In this document: piece by piece, positions 1 through 11,322 of the stretch
Position numbering within the stretch: the first letter of the stretch is position 1
Layout: the number at the start of each line of letters is the position of its first letter
NCBI GenBank assembly: GCA_041667545.1
Contig: JBAYES010000040.1
Span: 1 to 18,464 of the forward strand
DNA length: 18,464 nucleotides
Source: SLID01 sp041667545
GTDB taxonomy: Bacteria > Omnitrophota > Gorgyraeia > Tantalellales > Tantalellaceae
Reading direction: 5' to 3'
The notes under the pieces: model-generated
Database searches by the model: none
What the model saw: the letters and a program-made list of their open reading frames with translations, nothing else
Told to the model about the DNA's origin: nothing
Made by a program: the position numbers and the translations under genes

Positions 1-52
1 CGCAACGCCGATTTCACTTGACTACTTTCATCTTAACGATTATAAATGTCAC

Positions 53-3118
<3,066 letters not shown>

Positions 3119-3172
3119 CGCGGACAGGGAATAGGGCGGGGGCGTCAGGCTCCGCAAAAAACAGGAGATATC

Positions 3173-5305
3173 ATGAGAGCTACACTTGCTATGGCGCTTC
3201 ACTTTCACCAGCCCGTAGGTAATTTCGACAGTGTAATAGAGAGGGCGAGTGATAAGTGCTACATACCTTTTCTTCTGATGCTTAAGAAATATCCGTCGAT
3301 AAAGATGACGCTTCATTTTACCGGATGCCTCCTTGAATGGGCAGAGAAGAATAGACCCGAAATACTGAAGATGGTCCGTGATATGGCTGTTTCGGGCCAG
3401 GTGGAGATCATGACCGGCGGGTTCTATGAACCCATACTTATATCCATTCCCGAAGCGGACCGCATCCGGCAGATAAAAATGCTTTCGGAATACGTTAAAG
3501 AAAAATTTTCTTATGAGCCCGAAGGCGCATGGGTCGCGGAAAGGGTATGGGAACCGGAGTTGGCCGGGACGTTCAATGATGCTGGGGTGAAATATATTGT
3601 TCTCGATGACACGCATTTTTTGTACGCTGGTCTTTCGCGGGACGCTATCGGGGGGTATTTCCTTACGGAAGACAATGGAAAAACAGTGGCGGTGTTCCCT
3701 TCGGACAAGGGTTTAAGATATCACATTCCCTACAAAATGCCGTCGGAGTGTATGGGGTACATAAAGTATATTGCGGGAACAAAAGACGATCCTCTCCTTG
3801 TATACGGGGATGACGGAGAGAAGTTCGGTGAATGGCCGGGAACGCACAAGTGGGTCTTTGAGGAAAAATGGCTTGAGAATTTTTTCGATGAGCTTGTAAA
3901 AAATTCCGATTGGCTCGGCACAAAAAAACTGTCCGATTGCCTAAGGTCACGAAAAAGCGAAGGGAGAATATATCTCCCAACGTCGTCTTACGAGGAAATG
4001 CTCGAATGGTCGCTTCCGGCCGACACGCAGGAATGCATGCAGAATGTTATGGCGGAGATCAAAGGAATGGGTAAGGAAGATTACTATAAACCCTTTATCA
4101 GAGGCGGTTTCTGGCGTAATTTTTTCACAAAATATCCTGAGTCCAACCATATGAACAAGAAGATGGTCCATGTTTCCAAAAAATTGGAAAGTCTGCGTTC
4201 CGGCTCTCCGGACATAGCCGCAAGTTCGAATTTTCGGGAAGCCGAGAGAGAACTTTTCAGAGGGCAATGCAACTGCGCGTATTGGCATGGTGTATTCGGA
4301 GGGCTGTACCTTTTCCATCTCAGGAACGCGATATATGAGCATCTTATACGTTCGGAAGAATTGATCGATTCTTTAAGGTTCGGGAAAAAAGATCATTGCG
4401 AACTTTATGAAGCCGATATAGATGCCCGGGGCGCTTCTGATGTAGTTCTTGAGAACAGGAAAATATCGGTTATCATCAGCCCTTCGGAAGGAGGTGCCAT
4501 AAAAGAAATTGATTCCAGGATATTTTATCAGAACTATATAAACTCGCTTTCACGGAAAAAAGAGGCATATCATAGGACCATACTTCAGAAAATAAACGAC
4601 CAGGCCGTTTCTGATGGACAGGTTAAGACCATCCATGACGGCATACAGACCGCGGACGCGAAACTCAAAGATCATATGCGCTATGATCCTTACCCGAGGT
4701 ATTCGGCGATAGATCATTTTCTTTCTTCTGACACCGATATCAACTCCTTTGCTTCTTGCAGATACAAGGAGAATGCGGATTTCGCGTTTGGTGATTTTTC
4801 GTTCAGCCTCAGGAAAGATGTTTCCGGGATAACACTTTTTATGTCCAAAGATGGGCATGTGGATGGAAAAGTATTTTTAATTGAAAAGAGCATAAACCTC
4901 TCAAAGAAAAGCAGTTGCATAAAAATTGACTATCTTCTGCAAAACAAGAGCGAAAAAACCGTGGATACATATTTCGCTCCCGAATTCAATTTTACCATGC
5001 GCTATGCCGATTCCGATAGATATCGTATCTCTTTCGGAGAAAGTCAGATGTATAGGTTATCGGATAATGCCGAGAGCGTATCGACAGATAAGATTTGCAT
5101 AAAGGACAACGAATCAGACGAAGCCATAACGCTTTTATTTGAAAAAAGTTGCAAAGCATGGCATTTCCCCGTAAGAACCGTTTCTCAGTCTGAAAAAGAA
5201 TATGAACTTAATTATCAATGCTCGGCTGTGGTGCCAATTTGGAAGTTTTCAATAAGATCCGGAGAGAAGAAAGAGGTGTCTATGGAAATCAAGATCGGTT
5301 CTTAA
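3173..5305 (+). CDS. GH57 4-alpha-glucanotransferase / alpha-amylase (DUF1925-DUF1926 type)
   Basis: A 710-residue relative of the Thermococcus litoralis 4-alpha-glucanotransferase, matching it along its whole length as I remember that sequence. The GH57 domain opens with LHFHQPVGNF (9-18). The nucleophile is E123 in VAERVWEPE and the acid/base is D214 in YGDDGEKFG, the same numbers as in the archaeal enzyme. The middle domain carries YEEMLEWSLP and the RGGFWRNFFTKYPESN and CAYWHGVFGGLY blocks. The C-terminal beta-sandwich (about 410-710, DUF1926) ends with KAWHFPVRTVSQSE. The enzyme should transfer maltooligosaccharide segments between alpha-glucans and so remodel glycogen chains in the cytoplasm. 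AGGAG at 3163-3167, 5 nt before the ATG, fixes the start. It lies 54 nt after the synthase fusion, probably in the same transcript. Hydrolysis rather than transfer cannot be excluded from sequence. Confidence 0.93.
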   Translation: MRATLAMALHFHQPVGNFDSVIERASDKCYIPFLLMLKKYPSIKMTLHFTGCLLEWAEKNRPEILKMVRDMAVSGQVEIMTGGFYEPILISIPEADRIRQIKMLSEYVKEKFSYEPEGAWVAERVWEPELAGTFNDAGVKYIVLDDTHFLYAGLSRDAIGGYFLTEDNGKTVAVFPSDKGLRYHIPYKMPSECMGYIKYIAGTKDDPLLVYGDDGEKFGEWPGTHKWVFEEKWLENFFDELVKNSDWLGTKKLSDCLRSRKSEGRIYLPTSSYEEMLEWSLPADTQECMQNVMAEIKGMGKEDYYKPFIRGGFWRNFFTKYPESNHMNKKMVHVSKKLESLRSGSPDIAASSNFREAERELFRGQCNCAYWHGVFGGLYLFHLRNAIYEHLIRSEELIDSLRFGKKDHCELYEADIDARGASDVVLENRKISVIISPSEGGAIKEIDSRIFYQNYINSLSRKKEAYHRTILQKINDQAVSDGQVKTIHDGIQTADAKLKDHMRYDPYPRYSAIDHFLSSDTDINSFASCRYKENADFAFGDFSFSLRKDVSGITLFMSKDGHVDGKVFLIEKSINLSKKSSCIKIDYLLQNKSEKTVDTYFAPEFNFTMRYADSDRYRISFGESQMYRLSDNAESVSTDKICIKDNESDEAITLLFEKSCKAWHFPVRTVSQSEKEYELNYQCSAVVPIWKFSIRSGEKKEVSMEIKIGS

Positions 5306-5329
5306 CCTAATGGTTTAAAAACATTTAAG

Positions 5330-5358
5330 TTGACAAAATCGATCTCTGGCGATAAAAT
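5330..5358 (+). promoter_or_regulatory. Sigma70-type promoter upstream of the DUF4912 gene
   Basis: TTGACA (5330-5335, perfect -35) and TAAAAT (5353-5358, 5/6 -10) are separated by exactly 17 bp. The expected start of transcription is near 5365, leaving a leader of about 70 nt before the DUF4912 start. It sits in the only sizeable gap inside the glycogen cluster, so the downstream genes (DUF4912, branching enzyme, DUF2934, glgC) could be expressed separately from the two upstream ones. Confidence 0.7.
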
Positions 5359-5433
5359 CCACTTGGAGTTAGGAAAATCCCCGTGCAAGAGAAAGTTTAT
5401 TTTCAATGCGGTAGCGGATGAATGGAGAGAAAT

Positions 5434-6048
5434 ATGAGTGAATCTGAGAAACCCGTGAACGCTCAAAATTACACAGAAAGAACTTTCGATATTCCTCATG
5501 ATTACGGAGATAACAAAATAGTTCTAATGGTGAGAGATCCTTGGACAGTTTTTTGTTATTGGGAGATACGGAGGGATGTTGAAGAAAAAACAAAAGCTCT
5601 CATGATAGAAAGAGGGCTCACTCCACAGAAGAGTATTCTAAGGGTTTATCGGGTTCTATTGGGAGAACAGGATATGAATCTTGAGGCGGTGAACGAATTC
5701 GAGCTAAGGGGTTGGGCTACGAGCTGGTACGTTCACGTTGATGAACCCGGTAAGGAATGGATTGTAGATATTGGGATAGTCGCGGATAACGGGGAATTTT
5801 TTACCCTGGCAAGGTCCAACAAAGTGAGGACTCCGGCGAACTACATGTCCGAAACTATCGATGGGGAATGGATGTGTCCTGAAGAGTTGTACTATAAGGT
5901 ATTTGCGGTTTCAGGGGGCGGGGAAGTAGGCAACAGTTCCCTTGAAGTAAGGGAATTCATGGAAAAATACCTGAAAAAATGGCTTTCTTCGGGAGGCGTC
6001 ACCTCCGGTATGTTCTCAAGCCCCGATCTCATTAAAAAGAAAAGGTGA
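5434..6048 (+). CDS. DUF4912 domain protein
   Basis: A protein of 204 residues from the ATG at 5434. An in-frame ATG at 5422 would add four residues, but GGAGAG at 5424-5429 is correctly placed only for 5434, so I prefer the shorter form. Residues about 23-150 fit the DUF4912 family: DYGDNKIVLMVRDPWTVFCYWEI (the diagnostic D-P-W...YWEI pattern), then an LRVYR strand, a WYVHVDEPGKEWIVDIG block, and a final beta segment ending in RSNKVRTP. The C-terminal 50 residues are less conserved and end in a basic tail. No signal peptide or membrane segment is visible. The molecular function is unknown; the all-beta, aromatic-rich look suggests ligand or glucan binding, which is inference. It lies 2 nt upstream of the GH57 branching enzyme, an arrangement I recall from other bacteria, so a role in glycogen handling is likely. 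Confidence 0.85.
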   Translation: MSESEKPVNAQNYTERTFDIPHDYGDNKIVLMVRDPWTVFCYWEIRRDVEEKTKALMIERGLTPQKSILRVYRVLLGEQDMNLEAVNEFELRGWATSWYVHVDEPGKEWIVDIGIVADNGEFFTLARSNKVRTPANYMSETIDGEWMCPEELYYKVFAVSGGGEVGNSSLEVREFMEKYLKKWLSSGGVTSGMFSSPDLIKKKR

Positions 6049-6050
6049 TC

Positions 6051-7652
6051 ATGGCAAAAGGATATCTATCGCTTGTTCTGCATGCGCACCTTCCGTTCAT
6101 AAGGCATCCGGAACATGAAAGTTTTTTAGAAGAGAACTGGCTGTTTGAGGCCATCACAGATACCTATATCCCTCTCATAAATGTTTTTGACGGACTTATT
6201 TCGGACGGTGTGGATTTCAACATAACCGTATCTTTAAGTCCTACTTTGATGGCAATGCTCAGGGACGAACTTCTTATTTCCCGTTATCTGAGGCATCTTG
6301 ACAAGCTTATAACGCTGGCACAACTTGAAGTTGAGAGAACGCGTTCGGACAAAAGGCTGAATGATCTTGCCGTAATGTACCTTGAAAGGTTCAGAAATTC
6401 AAAGAGCGTCTTTTGTGATAAGTATGGACACGATCTTCTGGCGGCATTTAAAAAATTTCAGGATCTGGGAAAAGTTGAGGTTATAACCTGCTGCGCGACG
6501 CATGGTTTTCTGCCGTTGATGGATCTGTACCGACCCGCGGTAAGGGCGCAGGTGGAAGTTGCCGTTAACGAATACAAGAAGGTTTTCGGTTCTGTTCCCA
6601 AAGGAATATGGCTTCCGGAATGCGCATATCACCCAGGGCATGATGATGTGCTTAAAGAGTTCGGTATAGGGTACTTTTTTGTAGAGACCCATGGTGTGCT
6701 TTTTGGATCTCCCCGGCCTAAGTACGGGGTCCACAGTCCTTATCTTTGCAAGTCTGGCACAGCGGTTTTCGCGAGAGACATGGAAAGTTCAAAAGCCGTA
6801 TGGAGTTCAAAAGAAGGATACCCCGGAGACTACAACTATCGGGAGTATTACAGGGACATAGGCTTTGACCTCGATTACGATTACGTCAGGCCTTTCATAA
6901 ACGATTGCGGAACGCGCGTTAATACCGGGATCAAATATCATCGCATAACGGGAGAATCCGACTATAAAGATCTTTACGACCGGACAGAGGCTATGTCGAG
7001 AGCCGCTGACCATGCCGGGAATTTCATGTTCAACAGAGAAAAACAGGTGGAACACCTTTCCGGGATGATGGACAGAAAACCGATAATAGTTTCTCCGTAC
7101 GACGCGGAACTTTTCGGGCACTGGTGGTTCGAGGGTCCGGAATGGCTTGGGTATTTATTCAGAAAGATGCATTTTGATCAGAACAACATAAAGAGCATAA
7201 CCCCCGGGCAGTTCCTGAAACTTTATGACAAATTTCCCGTATTGGAGCCTTCCGCTTCAAGCTGGGGATATAAAGGCTACAATGAAGTCTGGCTTGATGG
7301 ATGCAACGATTGGATATATAAGCATCTTCACAAACTGGCGGAGCTTATGACAGCCGATGCCAAAGACTATACCGATCCTATGCCGGCGGAGAAGAGGGTT
7401 TTGAACCAGATGGCCAGAGAGGTACTGCTCGCGCAATCCAGCGATTGGGCTTTTATTATCAAGACAGGGACTTTCGTGGAATATGCCGTAAACAGGACCA
7501 GAGAGCACATAGGAAGGTTCCTTGCATTTCACCGGCAGCTTAGAGAAGGCAAAATTGACATGGAGATGTTAGCCGAGGCCGAAAATAAGTACTCGGTTTT
7601 CAAGGACATAGATTACAAAGTCTACGCCGGACATAGTAACATAGCAAGATAG
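6051..7652 (+). CDS. GH57 (DUF1957) 1,4-alpha-glucan branching enzyme
   Basis: A protein of 533 residues from the ATG at 6051. An in-frame GTG at 6045 overlaps the upstream stop, but AAAGG at 6041-6045 spaces better to 6051. It matches the branching-enzyme branch of GH57 (Thermus TTHA1902 and Thermococcus TK1436 type): VLHAHLPFIRHPE at the N-terminus, CCATHGFLPLM as region 2, candidate nucleophile E190 in IWLPECAYHPG, candidate acid/base D351 in SPYDAELFGHWWFEGPEWL, and the C-terminal helical SSDWAFIIKTGT...YA block. The tyrosine-rich GDYNYREYYRDIG stretch corresponds to the flexible loop these enzymes need for branching. It should form alpha-1,6 branch points in glycogen. Two bases separate it from the DUF4912 stop, so translation is probably coupled. 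Length is normal. Confidence 0.93.
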   Translation: MAKGYLSLVLHAHLPFIRHPEHESFLEENWLFEAITDTYIPLINVFDGLISDGVDFNITVSLSPTLMAMLRDELLISRYLRHLDKLITLAQLEVERTRSDKRLNDLAVMYLERFRNSKSVFCDKYGHDLLAAFKKFQDLGKVEVITCCATHGFLPLMDLYRPAVRAQVEVAVNEYKKVFGSVPKGIWLPECAYHPGHDDVLKEFGIGYFFVETHGVLFGSPRPKYGVHSPYLCKSGTAVFARDMESSKAVWSSKEGYPGDYNYREYYRDIGFDLDYDYVRPFINDCGTRVNTGIKYHRITGESDYKDLYDRTEAMSRAADHAGNFMFNREKQVEHLSGMMDRKPIIVSPYDAELFGHWWFEGPEWLGYLFRKMHFDQNNIKSITPGQFLKLYDKFPVLEPSASSWGYKGYNEVWLDGCNDWIYKHLHKLAELMTADAKDYTDPMPAEKRVLNQMAREVLLAQSSDWAFIIKTGTFVEYAVNRTREHIGRFLAFHRQLREGKIDMEMLAEAENKYSVFKDIDYKVYAGHSNIAR

Positions 7653-7683
7653 AGGGTACTAAAATAAAACAAGGAGAAGTGTC

Positions 7684-7929
7684 ATGGTAAAAAAAGAAGC
7701 AAAGAAAACAGTTAAGAAAACAATGAAAAGGTCTGGTGTCAAGAATGTTGCTCCGAAAAGATCGTCCTCTAAATCAACTTTTTTTAAAGATCTGAGCGAA
7801 GAAGAACTTTACAACCTTACTTGCAGTAAGGCCTACGAGTTGTATTTGCAGAGAGGCGCTGGTCATGGTGATGACCACTCAGACTGGTATAAAGCGGAGT
7901 GTTTCGTCCGTTCAAAATACAAAAAATAA
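7684..7929 (+). CDS. Small DUF2934 domain protein
   Basis: An 81-residue basic protein. Residues 1-35 are a lysine/arginine/serine-rich low-complexity leader with repeated KKTVKK-type runs. Residues about 37-80 fit the DUF2934 family: EEELYNLTCSKAYELYLQRG, then GHGDDHSDWYKAE, with the family's conserved R-G...DWYKAE spacing. AAGGAGAAG about 6 nt before the ATG supports the start. Function is unknown; members are short and often lie near carbohydrate genes. Its place between the branching enzyme and glgC suggests it is an accessory or regulator of glycogen metabolism. The basic tail could bind nucleic acid or polyanions, but nothing in the sequence proves it. Confidence 0.8.
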   Translation: MVKKEAKKTVKKTMKRSGVKNVAPKRSSSKSTFFKDLSEEELYNLTCSKAYELYLQRGAGHGDDHSDWYKAECFVRSKYKK

Positions 7930-8036
7930 CAGCTGAATTATAACCAGGTAAAACAGCGCCGGCTTCCCGGCAGTATAAAGCCTTCACTTTAAGCGGCATT
8001 CAAGGTGGTCGGGAGAGTCGCTGTGGGGGAAGGGAA

Positions 8037-9293
8037 GTGAAGCAGGTTTTATCGGTAATTCTTGGGGGAGGTCAGGGAAGCCGGCTTTTTCCTCTTACAA
8101 AAGAGAGATGCAAGCCGGCGGTGCCTCTTCTCGGGAAATACCGACTTATAGACATTCCTGTCAGTAATTGCCTTAATTCCGGGTTTAACCGTATATATGT
8201 TCTTACCCAGTTCCTTTCGGAATCTCTCAACAAACACATCAGCCGCACTTACAAGATGGACACTTTTTCTAAAGGGTACATCGAGATAATGGCGGCGGAA
8301 CAATCGATGGAAGACACCCATTGGTTCCAGGGTACGGCCGATGCCGTGCGGAGATGTCTGAAACATTTTAATGACCCCGCGATACAGCATATTTTAATAC
8401 TTTCCGGGGATCAGCTTTACAAGATGGACCTTGAGGCAATGTACCGATGTCATCTTGAAAAAGACGCCGATCTTACGGTGGCATGTAACCGTGTTCCCGA
8501 ACAAGAGGTCTCGGGACTTGGCATAATGGGAGTGGACGGGGAAGACCGCATAACCCGGTTCATGGAAAAGCCCAGGAAAGCCTCGGAGATAAAAGATATG
8601 GCTTTGGAGGGGGACGGAGGGGAGAAGTTTTTTCTGGGATCAATGGGCATTTACCTTTTTAAGAAAAAAGCGCTCGTGGATCTGCTTTTTAGAAGCAAGG
8701 AAGTAGATTTTGGCAGGGAGATAATACCCGCGGCCATAAAAGAAAAAAGTACGTATGCCTACCTGTTTAACGGATATTGGAGGGATATAGGTACTATAAA
8801 AAGTTTTTATATGGAAAATCTGGCTTTGACCGGCCCCCTTCCTCCGATAGATATGTTCAATGAAAAATGGCAGATATTTACCAGGACACGGTATCTGTCC
8901 CCCGTAAAGTTCGAGAATTGTTCCGTCTCAAAAAGTATTGTGGCGGAAGGCTCAATAATACTTTCTGCCAGAATAGACCGTTCGGTTATAGGGCTTAGGT
9001 TCAGGGTCGAGCCGGGCACTGTGATAGAAGACACAGTTGTCATGGGTTGCGACTACTACCAGAGCGATGAGCAGATGACTTCAGATATTTCTGCGGGGGT
9101 GCCGCGCCTCGGGGTAGGAAAGAACTGCCACATACGTAACGCTATAATCGACAAGAACGTCCGTATAGGTGACGGTGTAAAAATACTTAACGAAAATAAC
9201 ATAGAGAACGCGGACGGAGCCAATTATTACATTCGCGAAGGCATAACGGTTATCCCCAAGAACGCCGTAGTTGAACCCGGCACAATAATATGA
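8037..9293 (+). CDS. glgC: Glucose-1-phosphate adenylyltransferase (ADP-glucose pyrophosphorylase)
   Basis: A 418-residue enzyme that makes ADP-glucose from glucose-1-phosphate and ATP, the donor for the synthase half of the fusion at 53-3118. Visible motifs are the nucleotide-binding GGGQGSRLFPLTKERCKPAV (10-29), RLIDIPVSNCLNSG, WFQGTADAVRR (96-106), the catalytic SGDQLYKMD (123-131), FMEKP (175-179), and the sugar-phosphate motif GYWRDIGT (246-253). The C-terminal third (from about 290) shows the V/I-rich hexapeptide pattern of the left-handed beta-helix. Length is normal. The start is GTG at 8037, directly after a G/A-rich ribosome site (GGGGGAAGGGAA); MKQVLSVILGGGQG is the expected N-terminus. 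A 107-nt gap precedes it with no convincing promoter. Its stop overlaps the next start. Confidence 0.96.
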   Translation: MKQVLSVILGGGQGSRLFPLTKERCKPAVPLLGKYRLIDIPVSNCLNSGFNRIYVLTQFLSESLNKHISRTYKMDTFSKGYIEIMAAEQSMEDTHWFQGTADAVRRCLKHFNDPAIQHILILSGDQLYKMDLEAMYRCHLEKDADLTVACNRVPEQEVSGLGIMGVDGEDRITRFMEKPRKASEIKDMALEGDGGEKFFLGSMGIYLFKKKALVDLLFRSKEVDFGREIIPAAIKEKSTYAYLFNGYWRDIGTIKSFYMENLALTGPLPPIDMFNEKWQIFTRTRYLSPVKFENCSVSKSIVAEGSIILSARIDRSVIGLRFRVEPGTVIEDTVVMGCDYYQSDEQMTSDISAGVPRLGVGKNCHIRNAIIDKNVRIGDGVKILNENNIENADGANYYIREGITVIPKNAVVEPGTII

Positions 9294-9862
9294 GGATCCT
9301 GGCTATAAATGGCAGTCCCAGAAAAAAGGGAAATACATCTTCTCTTGTGGACCGGGTGCTTGAAGGGGCTCGGTCACAGGGAGCTTTTACCGAAAGTATA
9401 GATCTTTCCGACATAAGGATAAGGCCGGTGAATGAAGCGGATTACCGCGTTCCAGCTGACAATGGCCATTTCCCGGACATGGACGATCTGGATCCTATAA
9501 TAGAGCCCATAGAGTCGTCAGATGTGGTGATCCTGGCCTCTCCTATATTTTTTGGCAGCATTACCGGCCAGCTGAAAGTATTGATAGACCGCTTTCAGTT
9601 TGCGTGGCTTTTGAAAAATATTAACGGCAAAGATATTTTCCCAACAGGGAAAAAAGGAGCCTTTATTTCCGTCCAGGCTCAGAACCGTCCTGATTTTTTT
9701 GATAATGCCGTTTCGATAGTAAAACACTTTTTTGCCACAGTGAATATTTCTTATGACGGCGGTCTTTTTTGTCCGGATCTTGAAGATGAAAATGACGCGA
9801 AAGATAACAATGCTTGCATGGAGAAAGCTTTTTTGTTCGGGCAAAATCTCGCGGGAAAATAA
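9290..9862 (+). CDS. NADPH-dependent FMN reductase / flavodoxin-fold protein
   Basis: A 190-residue flavodoxin-fold protein of the NADPH-dependent FMN reductase (iron-sulfur flavoprotein-like) family. MRILAINGSPRKKGNTSSLVD at the N-terminus contains the FMN phosphate loop (GSPRKKGNT, 8-16). VVILASPIFFGSITGQLKVLIDRF (about 79-102) is the second FMN-contacting segment. Relatives often have CxxCxxC-type cysteines around residues 45-60; here that stretch is PVNEADYRVPADNGHFPD with no Cys, so it probably has no Fe-S cluster. Its ATG overlaps the glgC stop (ATGA), implying translational coupling. The redox partner is unknown; the cotranscription with glycogen genes may be incidental. Confidence 0.85.
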   Translation: MRILAINGSPRKKGNTSSLVDRVLEGARSQGAFTESIDLSDIRIRPVNEADYRVPADNGHFPDMDDLDPIIEPIESSDVVILASPIFFGSITGQLKVLIDRFQFAWLLKNINGKDIFPTGKKGAFISVQAQNRPDFFDNAVSIVKHFFATVNISYDGGLFCPDLEDENDAKDNNACMEKAFLFGQNLAGK

Positions 9863-9908
9863 CGTTTTTTCAGAATAGACATTAATCGGTGATTTTTGGG
9901 AGGTAGAA

Positions 9909-11321
9909 GTGAGCGGTATTTTTGGGGTAGTTTCATCTCGGGATTGTGCTTCTTTGCTTATGTACGGTACGGACTATCATTCACATATGGGGACCGAGTA
10001 CGGAGGAGTGGCGATTCTGGGAGAGGAATTTCAGAGACAGATACACAATATCAGCCATAGTCAGTTCAAATCAAAGTTCATAGAAGATATAAGCCGAATG
10101 AAGGGTAATAAGGGCATAGGTGTCATCAGCGACAGTAACGAGCAGCCCATGTTCCTTAACTCCAGATTCGGGCCTTTCTGCATTGTTACAAGCGGTTTAA
10201 TAGAGAACTCGGAAACTCTTGCGCGTGAACTTATGGATGAAGGCGTGTCTTTCAGCGAAATGTGCGCCGATTCGGTCAATGTTACGGAACTTGTTTCCAA
10301 GATAATATGCACGGGAAAGGATCTTGTGGACGGGATATGTCAGGTTTTTGAAAGGATAGAGGGGTCCTGCTCTATGCTTATACTCAATTCCGAGGGGATA
10401 TATGCCTCGCGCGACCGGTCCGGATATACTTCTCTTGTGATAGGAAAAAAGCAAGGTTCGTGGGCGGTAACTTCCGAAACATGCGCTTTCCCCAATAACG
10501 GTTTCGAGACGGTGAAATATCTGGGCCCCGGGGAAATAGTGCTTATTAACGATAAAGGCATGGTCCCTAAAAAAAACGCGGCCGAGAGGGGACAGATCTG
10601 TTCTTTCCTCTGGATATATACCGGTTTTCCAGCTTCGAACTACGAAGGAATCAACACAGAAACAGTAAGAGAAAGATGCGGCAGGGCCCTCGCGGCAAGA
10701 GATGTTGACATAGATGCCGATCTGATTTCAGGAATACCGGATTCAGGTATTGGTCATGCCTTAGGCTACGCTATGGGATCCGGAAAACCGCTGAGAAGGC
10801 CTCTTGTGAAATACACGCCCGGGTACGGAAGAAGTTATACCCCCCCTTCTCAGGCCACACGCGATCTTATAGCCACTATGAAACTCGTCCCCATAAAAGA
10901 GATAATAAAGGGGAACAGGATAGTGGTATGCGAGGACTCTATAGTGAGGGGGACACAGCTTAAGAATTTTACCATAAACAAACTCTGGGATTCTGGCGCT
11001 AAAGAAGTCCACGTAAGAGCGGCCTGTCCTCCGCTTATGTTCCCCTGCAAATTCTGTCTTTCCACGCGGTCGGTCAACGAGCTCGCCGCGCGCAAAGCCA
11101 TTAAAAGCATAGAAGGAAAAGACATAGAGGATGTTTCCGGATACATTGACGAGACGTCGGAAAAATACGCGGAAATGGTAGAATGGATAAGGAAGGACCT
11201 TGACGCCACCACTCTGAAGTACCAGACGCTTGAAGACATGGTGGAAGCTATAGGGCTTTCCGGAGAAAAACTTTGTACGTATTGCTGGACAGGAAAAACT
11301 CTTTGTTCCGGATGCAAGTAA
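9909..11321 (+). CDS. PurF-like phosphoribosyltransferase with degenerate glutaminase domain
   Basis: A 470-residue relative of amidophosphoribosyltransferase. The GTG start at 9909 follows a strong GGGAGG site. The N-terminal Ntn domain begins M-S-G-I-F-G-V, so the nucleophilic Cys of PurF (first residue after Met) is Ser (codon AGC). The glutamine-binding HxRY-type Arg is missing (GIGVISDSNEQP at 69-80), and the oxyanion Asn of NG is Ser (TSG, 94-96). The phosphoribosyltransferase half is intact: IVVCEDSIVRGTQ (338-350) is the PRPP loop. Cys231, Cys380, Cys456 and Cys459 match the four Fe-S ligands of Bacillus-type PurF, with extra Cys at 466 and 469. I recall similar Cys-less PurF paralogs in other anaerobes such as Bacteroides. 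It may use free ammonia or have another role; ordinary glutamine-dependent PurF activity is unlikely. Confidence 0.88.
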   Translation: MSGIFGVVSSRDCASLLMYGTDYHSHMGTEYGGVAILGEEFQRQIHNISHSQFKSKFIEDISRMKGNKGIGVISDSNEQPMFLNSRFGPFCIVTSGLIENSETLARELMDEGVSFSEMCADSVNVTELVSKIICTGKDLVDGICQVFERIEGSCSMLILNSEGIYASRDRSGYTSLVIGKKQGSWAVTSETCAFPNNGFETVKYLGPGEIVLINDKGMVPKKNAAERGQICSFLWIYTGFPASNYEGINTETVRERCGRALAARDVDIDADLISGIPDSGIGHALGYAMGSGKPLRRPLVKYTPGYGRSYTPPSQATRDLIATMKLVPIKEIIKGNRIVVCEDSIVRGTQLKNFTINKLWDSGAKEVHVRAACPPLMFPCKFCLSTRSVNELAARKAIKSIEGKDIEDVSGYIDETSEKYAEMVEWIRKDLDATTLKYQTLEDMVEAIGLSGEKLCTYCWTGKTLCSGCK

Positions 11322-11322
11322 T

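Noticed and set aside
3119..3172. Hairpin GCGGGGGC...GCTCCGC between the first two genes
   Set aside because: It has an imperfect stem with a bulge and G-T pair, no T-run, and lies right before a strong ribosome site.
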